Assembly: GCA_011947345.1 (NCBI GenBank)
Contig: JAAVTG010000248.1
Span: forward strand, 124,001 to 188,000
DNA length: 64,000 nucleotides
Direction of reading: 5' to 3'
Source: Phytophthora quininea
Taxonomy: Eukaryota > Oomycota > Peronosporomycetes > Peronosporales > Peronosporaceae
Shown here: positions 58,517 to 64,000 of the stretch, piece by piece
How positions within the stretch are numbered: the stretch's first letter is position 1
Layout: each line of letters begins with the position of its first letter
Made by a program: the position numbers and the translations under genes
The notes under the pieces: generated by a model
Database searches by the model: none
The model's input: only the letters and a program-made list of their open reading frames with translations
What the model was told of the DNA's origin: nothing

Positions 58517-58564
58517 ACTTGGCGCGCCTTTGACTTGGAGCGCCTTTGACTTGGAGCACCTTTG
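58517..58564. repeat. Three tandem 16-bp repeats (right arm)
   Basis: Mirror of the repeats at 45686-45733, here about 790-840 bp upstream of the intact MYB ATG. Their position in the promoter region of a live gene makes a regulatory role possible, though nothing in the sequence proves it. Confidence 0.75.
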
Positions 58565-59353
58565 AGAGGCACCGCGCTCGCCCGGGCCATGCTCGATTCC
58601 CTTCCCAAGACTGCCTCCTCTCGCTGACCACATGCGATGGCTGAATCCCCGCACTGGAACGAAAGCTGCGAGACATGAGCTCGCGGCGCCGATCAAGCGC
58701 GGCAACGCGGCCGGGTGGGGCGGATTTTGGTCGCCAGGGTCTCCGCTGCCATGGTCGGGTCTGGGCTGCTGCTGCTGCTGCTCGGTGCCATTACCACGAC
58801 GGCTACGATTGCGGCGTTTTCGCCCGGGAGCCAAGCCAAGATCGAGGCTCCGAGTCTCTTGTTGCTGGCCGATGGTTGTCGCGGCCAAGAGGGCACGCTG
58901 GGACACTCGCGTCCCCTCCTCGGAAAATGGAACATGGACGAGGGCAACTCGAGGGCTCGCCGCGCGCAATTCGCCGCTCTCGGCGCAGGTCCCGGCTCGG
59001 CTATCTGTAGCTGTGTTGGGGCTGCTGGGCGCGGCAACGTTCGCGAGCTGCGGTCTTCGTCGCGGGCAATTCTGGCGTTGGGGGCGGCTATTTCGTTGCG
59101 CCGACCGCGGTTTTGCAGACCAAAACCCGCCGCGTCATGCAACGCTGAAAGAAGCGCCGACCGTGATAGGCACGTTGGCAGGATAGGAGAGCGGCCCTGG
59201 AAGAGCGCGCTGGCCGCCAGACAGACGCGAGTCGATCTTGCTGTGTCAGTTGAAGATCTGCGCCGCGCAAGCAAAGTGGGTCGAGGCCCTCGAGGAGCCG
59301 AAGGGATCAGCAGCAGCAGCAGCAGCAGCACCAGCCAAGACAGCCACCAGCCC

Positions 59354-60035
59354 ATGTCGTTCACCAACATGGTCGAGCGCGGCCGCCGCCACCGGAGAGT
59401 GGAGCGCGCAGGTCGAGGAGAGCAAGCAGCAGTCCGTGCCCGAGGGCCGCGGGCTCTGGACGCCCGAGGAGCACGGTCTCTTCGTGGACGGCATCAAGCT
59501 GTTCCCGTCCGGGCCCTGGAAGGACATCGCCGCCCACGTGGGCTCGCGCACGGCGCGCCAGACCATGACGCACGCGCAAAAGTATCGCCAGAAGATCGCG
59601 CGACGGCTGCGCAACGTGCGCATGAGCGGCAAGCACAACCTGCCGTTCCTCATGGACAGGTCCTCGCGCTTCAACGCGCTGCTCAACAGCGACGAGCAGT
59701 TCAACGACTCGATCCTGGCCACGTCACTCGCCATCGCCGCCGAGCGCGAGTTGGACCTGCTGGGCGAGGCCGGCGAGGTGGGCTCGCCAAGCATGCAGAT
59801 GGACCTTCAGATGAGCATGCAGATGGACATGCAGATGGGCATGATGCCGACGCCGTCCATGGAGGCCATGGGGCCCCCGAGCGCGTACCAGCAGAAGCAG
59901 CTGCCGCTGGCGATCGACTTCTCGGCCACGGAGAGCAATCCGTACTACCTGGACGGCCCGTCCTTCGAGCCCAGCGATGTCGAGTTCGACAAGTGCATAG
60001 ACTTCCTGATCGAGACGTTCCACCGCGAGTCGTAG
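59354..60035 (+). CDS. MYB-related transcription factor, SHAQKYF-type, at the duplication breakpoint
   Basis: The MYB repeat reads GLWTPEEHGLFVDGIKLFP, GPWKDIAAHVGSRTARQ and TMTHAQKYRQKIARRLRN. Then come a Met/Gln-rich segment (MQMDLQMSMQMDMQMGMM) and an acidic aromatic C-terminus (FDKCIDFLIETFHRES). Frame is open from the repeat to the TAG at 60033. The likely start is the ATG at 59354 (MSFTNMVE). That ATG is out of frame by one base with the repeat, the slip lying at GTCGAGCGCGGCCGCC near 59375-59382, exactly at the end of the inverted duplication. An upstream non-ATG open frame also exists. Either a consensus error at a GC-rich tract or a junction error is likely. Nuclear regulator by family. 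Confidence 0.82.
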
Positions 60036-60493
60036 GCCCCAGCGGGTGCGACTGGTGCTGTGGCATCGGTCAGTTCGCGGTCTGAGACGGAGGCTTTGGG
60101 CCGACTGGCGGCGTTTCCCGGAAATCGAGCGTATTTATTTGAGAGACCGGTGGGCGCAGGTTGTGGCGTTGGAGTACTAGAGGAAGCAAAAGTATCGAGC
60201 AGCGGGCATTGAAGCCCAAGCGATCGATGCGTGTTAGTGGAGTGCCTCGCGAGCGAGAGAATTGTTAAAACGCAGTAATATATTATGATGAAAGGATCAC
60301 TTGGTCGGGTCATCGGTGTGATCGGCACAGAGCAAAACTTCAAGATCCACTCGAAACGATACTTCGCTGCGGTGTTCGTCGAGCAGAGTGCTCGAGCAGA
60401 TGCTTCCTCCATGCGGAACGCTGGTGGCCAATGCCTGCCTGCAAAGTTCACCCACCTCAGGCAGATAGCTGCGGATTGTGGACGCTGCTACTG

Positions 60494-60790
60494 ATGACGA
60501 GCACGGGTAGCAGAGCCTTCGGTCTGCTGGTTGCATGGGGATTTGCCGTCGCTGGAAAAGACAAGTCCCTGGGCAGTGTCGTGTCCACTGGGGCACTCCG
60601 CGCTCGGCAGCGCTTGACACGCACGTCGTCCGGCTTGTCTCCTGCAGTTGAGACTCGAGTGTCGACACCAAGAACGAGCTCGGACGAGTTTGGTGCCAGC
60701 CCACTTGAGTCAAGTCTTGACGTCAAGCGGCCGGAGCGAGTCGCGAACAGATCCGGCACTGCACAAGAGCGATCCCCGCAGATACTCTGA
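60494..60790 (+). CDS. Small possible secreted protein (weak)
   Basis: From the ATG at 60494 a 99-codon frame starts MTSTGSRAFGLLVAWGFAVA, which could act as a signal peptide with cleavage before GKDK. The rest is Ser/Thr/Arg-rich without Cys pairs or a recognisable RxLR or LxLFLAK motif. A similarly long frame exists on the opposite strand, so this may be non-coding. It is listed because small secreted proteins are common in such genomes. Confidence 0.25.
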   Translation: MTSTGSRAFGLLVAWGFAVAGKDKSLGSVVSTGALRARQRLTRTSSGLSPAVETRVSTPRTSSDEFGASPLESSLDVKRPERVANRSGTAQERSPQIL

Positions 60791-60858
60791 GAGAGCGACT
60801 TGCTCTTCGCTCGATGTACTGATTGCGCTGTCAAAAAGCAGTGTCTGGGCCGTCATGT

Positions 60859-61642
60859 TTACCATTCGCCTCGACCCTGATCGAACCGTGCGTGCGGCGT
60901 GAGGTGTACGAGCCGTTGAAGCAGACAGAGGCGACAGTATCGAAGCAACGTCTTCGTCGACAAGTTTTTCGCCACTTTGCCGGTGATCTGGTTCATACGC
61001 GCTCTATTGGTGTACAAGTCTGACGCAGTTTTCCTGAGTTGGTGGCGACGTTCCCTCGCTCTTGCTGCTGTAGAATTGCATATAGCCGTCCTGGTCCTCG
61101 TTGCTGCCCGGTCACAACGCAAATGCAGCAATTCCAGCAGTTCGCGAGATTGCTGAAAACTGCCAGCAGACGTGAATCCAATTGCTGCAGTAGCCATGGC
61201 AACTGAGACGGCAACGCAGAGTACGATGTCCGTGTAGAGATAAACGCCGCGGTTGAAGAAACCAATGTCTGACGTGGAAGCCACCTCCAGGTGGCAGCTT
61301 GGAGGACGCTAAACATCACTAGGACGACCACGATGATGCTGCATCTTGTGCAATGGAAATACAAGACAGCAAGTAGGGTGATAGTTAACAGTCCGCACAT
61401 TATCGCCAGCGCAGGATTGAAGTCGACGAACACTGGGATGACTTTGTCGTGTAGAATGATGCGATCCCCACGATAAGCCACACCCCGAAGAGCTGTAAGG
61501 CGAAGACGAGCAGTGCTTTTCTTCGGAAGGCAGCTCGAAGCCCGAGTTCCGAACTCGCATCCAGCAGCTCTGCAGGCACGTTTCCATCATTCCTGCGATC
61601 GATCCTCCATGTAGGTGGTCGCCTGTGCAATTCCTCATCCAT
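60859..61642 (-). CDS. Multi-pass membrane protein, possibly TMBIM/Bax-inhibitor-like, frameshifted
   Basis: The ATG at 61642 starts MDEELHRRPPTWRIDRRNDG, leading to LRAAFRRKALLVFALQLFGV and WLIVGIASFYTT (membrane segment 1). In the next frame come FNPALAIMCGLLTITLLAVL and YFHCTRCSIIVVVLVMFSVL (segments 2-3). In a third frame SDIGFFNRGVYLYTDIVLCV and AVSVAMATAAIGFT form segment 4. Two small indels near 61400-61470 and 61270-61290 would join them. The order (basic N-terminus, RRKA before the first segment, closely spaced hydrophobic helices) recalls the TMBIM family, but no diagnostic motif is firm. The C-terminal part after 61150 may not be coding. Confidence 0.45.
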
Positions 61643-62004
61643 GTTGTCGAGCACCACAAAGCCGATTCTGGAGTCGATCGGGCAGAAGGCGGCGTTCTTG
61701 GCGAGGTGTGCCTCGAAGCATTGGTCTTTTTAGAGCCTGTCTAGTGGCGAAGCAACACAGGAAACGATTCTTGTCGTAAGCGGAAACTGGTCGACGACGG
61801 CCTACCACCAATTAAAACTAATTGAGAAACATACCAGCTGAGTCGATGGCTGAGATTCCGAGACGACTTTTACAGCGCTACCAACATAACCCCAGCGCAA
61901 ACAACTCTTACAAACAAAAGGAAAGTCTTACCATTGTTTATTGACTAGCTAATGGTTGACTACAAAATGACTCGCTACGACCTTATGTGCATCATCTATC
62001 GGCC

Positions 62005-63524
62005 TTACATAGTCAGCGTCGCGGCAACCGAGGCAAATGCCATCGCAGCGGCAGCAAAGGTCACGGATGCAGCATCGCTGGAGTGGCTTGACGACGATTT
62101 TGCCTTGGAACTGGACGAGTCGGAACTCTTTCCGACATTGTCGAGCGCTTCCTTGCTGGTGGTCGTCTGACTCCCCGACAGATCCGTGGGCGCCTTCGCA
62201 AGCTCTGGGAATTTGAATCCGCTTCCGCTTGTCTCGCACTTCTCGCCAGCTTGGCATGCTGTGCAGATCTGCGAGTAGCCGACGCGCTTGCAGCCGTTGC
62301 CAGACCCGCAGGACGAGACCGTCTTGTAGCAAGGCGGGTTGGCGGCGGCGAGTTCCTCCACGGTCGGAAGAGCACGGAAGGCCGGTAGAACGCTTTTGTC
62401 GATCTGAGTGGAGCCCGAGGACAGGGTCTCTTCGTACTTGGTAACCACAGCCTTAGCGCGCTCAGCGTTGGCCGTCGAGTTAAGCGGGTTATCCCAGAAG
62501 GGAAGCCCAGCCTCCATCTCGCCCGTCGTCTTGTCGGCGGCGAACTCAGTGTTGTTTGAGTCGGCCATGCACCACTCGGTGAAGTTGGCGTACGTGGATC
62601 CAGTCTTAGGGTTCTTGATCGAGGTGATGCCCACGATGTCGTCGATAGTCACCCAGCCCAAAATGTTGTAGGCGAACGTGCACTCGACGCCATCCGGACC
62701 CTCACCAAATGGGCAAAGCCCCTTGCGGGTGCTGTTGCGGCACTCGGCGGTCTTGTTGCTCCAGGCCTCCAATGGGCAAGTGTTGGGGAAGGAGAACCAG
62801 TAATTGTCGGGGTACGGGGCGCGCACATCGTCGTTCTTGGTACCACCACCAACGAACGGACCGACGTTGGGCTGCCCTTTGTCTCCGTTGATCTGCAGGC
62901 ACTCGACGGGAAGTCGCTGTCGCCCTTCAGCGGAGTGCATCGGCCACTGTCCATTGGCAGCATCGGACCGTACTCGGGAGTCTCCCAGGTCTTTTGGAAC
63001 TGGGCGATGGTCTCGTTGGTCTGCGCAATGAGGATCTCGTAGAAGACGATGTTTGCCATCTTGGTCTTTCGCACGCAGCGCTGCTCCTTAGCGCGGTTGT
63101 TGACGTTGATTCCTTCCGCCTGCACGTACATTAGTGCTCCCTCGACGGAAGCTGTGTTGACAGTGTCCATCGCACTCAGGTAACCGGCATCGAGGTCGCC
63201 GTGTCCGTAGCTCGATACGAAAGCGCCGTCCACGAGAATGGGCGAGTCGCTCTGCACGCGGGCGTGTACGACTCGAACCGGCGGCATGTGGTACGAGTCT
63301 TTCGGGTGGGTTGTCGTCTTGAGTTTGGCGAAAACATCTTCGCCCGACGAAGTTGTCGTTGCAGCCGAGGATGTCGTATTGGAGGCCGTGGAGGTGGTTT
63401 CTGGAGCGACCGTCGCAGCCGTAGTGGTAGCGGTGGAAGCCGCAGCCGAGCTGGTTGTGTTTGTTTGCGCGCAGACCGAGGCCGCCAGACCGGTAACAGC
63501 GAGCAGGATTGAGCTGAGCTTCAT
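62005..63524 (-). CDS. Secreted, probably GPI-anchored Thr/Ser-rich protein
   Basis: The ATG at 63524 opens a signal peptide (MKLSSILLAVTGLAASVCAQ). A mucin-like Thr/Ser/Ala stretch follows, expected to be O-glycosylated. The folded part reads SYHMPPVRVVHARVQSDSPI, GHGDLDAGYLSAMDTVNT, PYPDNYWFSFPNTCPLEAWS and NILGWVTIDDIVGITS, with several N-glycosylation sites and Cys pairs (SSCGSGNGC, CTACQAGEKC). The C-terminus is Ser/Lys-rich and ends in a hydrophobic stretch (FAAAAMAFASVAATLTM), typical of a GPI-attachment signal. One C is missing near 62912 (TTCCCG for TTCCCCG), which splits two otherwise open frames. About 507 residues. I know similar putative secreted oomycete proteins but no established function. 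Confidence 0.78.
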
Positions 63525-63578
63525 TGGGGAGGCTCGTAGAGAAGGCTGAGGACTGGAGGCTTGCCTCAAGTAAGGTGG

Positions 63579-63592
63579 AAAGGAGAATGAGG
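63579..63592 (-). promoter_or_regulatory. Inr-like element of the GPI-protein gene
   Basis: On the minus strand the sequence reads GCCTCATTCTCCTT, followed by TCCACC. It contains the TCATTY initiator core with a pyrimidine-rich flank, about 60 bp upstream of the ATG at 63524. It fits the oomycete core promoter and supports that start codon. Confidence 0.5.
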
Positions 63593-63599
63593 CCGACAA

Positions 63600-64000
63600 A
63601 CGCCGGGATCGTGAGTGTCTGGGGCGAGTACGCCAACGCACTTTCCTCTCTCTGGCCAGTTAAAGTGCAACCAGACGTTTTGGTATGAGGCGTTACGCTG
63701 GACGAGAAGAACAGGCGCCGGCTCAGCTGGCGGCGGCCGCGAGAGAGATGAACAGGACCAGCAGGCGAATAACCTCGTGCGTCGTGTCCTGGGGAGCGCT
63801 GCTGCAATACGCAAGCATCGTTGGGGACGATGGCAGTGTGCGAATCGTTGGTGTAACTCAAATCTTCGGTGTGTAGTAGCGATACACGTGAAGTTGAAGT
63901 GAGCGCTAGTAACGGTTCACTAACAGCAAAAAGGCGATCCGGCTAGCAGAGCTGACTACTGCAGTTGCCCTGCCATTCGTATAGCAAAGGTACCGGTACG
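63600..64000. other. Upstream region to the window end
   Basis: Presumed promoter of the GPI-protein gene. Overlapping short frames occur on both strands but none has recognisable features. Confidence 0.4.

Larger units (their letters stand above)
53479..59375 (-). repeat. Right arm of the 5.9-kb inverted duplication
   Basis: Reverse-complement partner of 44880-50779. It begins at 53479 next to the MULE spacer and ends at 59375, inside codon 8 of the MYB gene. Differences from the left arm are mostly one-base length changes in homopolymers (for example T5 against T6, C1 against C2), plus a few small changes near 46030/58215 and 46247/58008. This arm is joined to the complete MYB gene, so it is more likely the original and the left arm the copy. 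Confidence 0.92.

Noticed and set aside
58715..60085. Long open frame (about 456 codons) on the plus strand over the MYB gene
   Set aside because: It reads through the MYB repeat in the wrong frame and its translation is Arg/Ala-rich low-complexity, typical of antisense or off-frame reading of GC-rich coding DNA.
60494..60790. RxLR-type effector
   Set aside because: There is a signal-peptide-like start, but no RxLR or dEER motif in the expected window and an equally long frame lies on the other strand.
1..64000. CRISPR arrays, bacterial operons, Shine-Dalgarno sites
   Set aside because: No regularly spaced direct repeats were seen, and intron-bearing genes, the Inr element and the transposon types are eukaryotic.

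Overview
The window looks like nuclear DNA of a plant-pathogenic-type oomycete (Peronosporales, most likely Phytophthora or a close relative). The signs are GC-rich coding sequence, very short GT-AG introns (about 50-80 nt), an oomycete Inr-like start-site element (TCATTC plus a CAAATC flank), many single-repeat MYB proteins of the THAQKYRQK type, flagellar (zoospore) genes, and MULE, hAT, Harbinger, LINE and Fanzor elements in a gene-poor block. The species call is inference; no search could be run.

Layout. 0-1.6 kb: an aldo/keto reductase gene and the first codons of a head-to-head inverted copy. 1.7-3.7 kb: a peptide-N-glycosidase A-like gene on the minus strand. 4.1-8.7 kb: four tandem MYB paralogues, one clearly decayed. 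8.7-18.2 kb: a compact block with an unknown coiled-coil protein, a DRC10/IQCD-like axonemal protein, a convergent leucine-rich-repeat protein, a CLPTM1-family membrane protein and a triple-PDZ scaffold. 20.8-23.5 kb: two tandem L-type cargo lectins. 23.6-25.8 kb: a degraded Fanzor (eukaryotic TnpB-like) nuclease on the minus strand. 26.1-29.7 kb: an ER prolyl 4-hydroxylase carrying a pVHL-beta-like tail and ending in KDEL, an ABT1/ESF2 ribosome-biogenesis factor and another MYB. 29.7-59.4 kb: a transposon island with a LINE, a Harbinger transposase, a DUF6818/SANT-like gene, two MULEs, unidentified gene remnants, and a 5.9-kb inverted duplication (44880-50779 against 53479-59375) whose arms each carry the same hAT element with an 8-bp target-site duplication. 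59.4-63.5 kb: a MYB gene, a multi-pass membrane protein and a secreted, probably GPI-anchored mucin-like protein.

Many otherwise conserved genes are broken by single-base frameshifts, mostly one base short in a homopolymer. The two inverted arms disagree with each other at such runs, so I read most of these breaks as consensus errors rather than pseudogenes. The transposon-like genes are different: they carry in-frame stops, mostly at positions where Gln or Arg codons would fit, and the Harbinger has lost a catalytic Asp, which points to real decay.

Several host genes act in the secretory pathway (PNGase A-like, CLPTM1, two cargo lectins, ER prolyl hydroxylase, GPI protein). DRC10, and possibly the LRR protein, would act in the zoospore flagellum. 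The MYBs are nuclear regulators. No operon-like logic is implied; these are independent eukaryotic genes.
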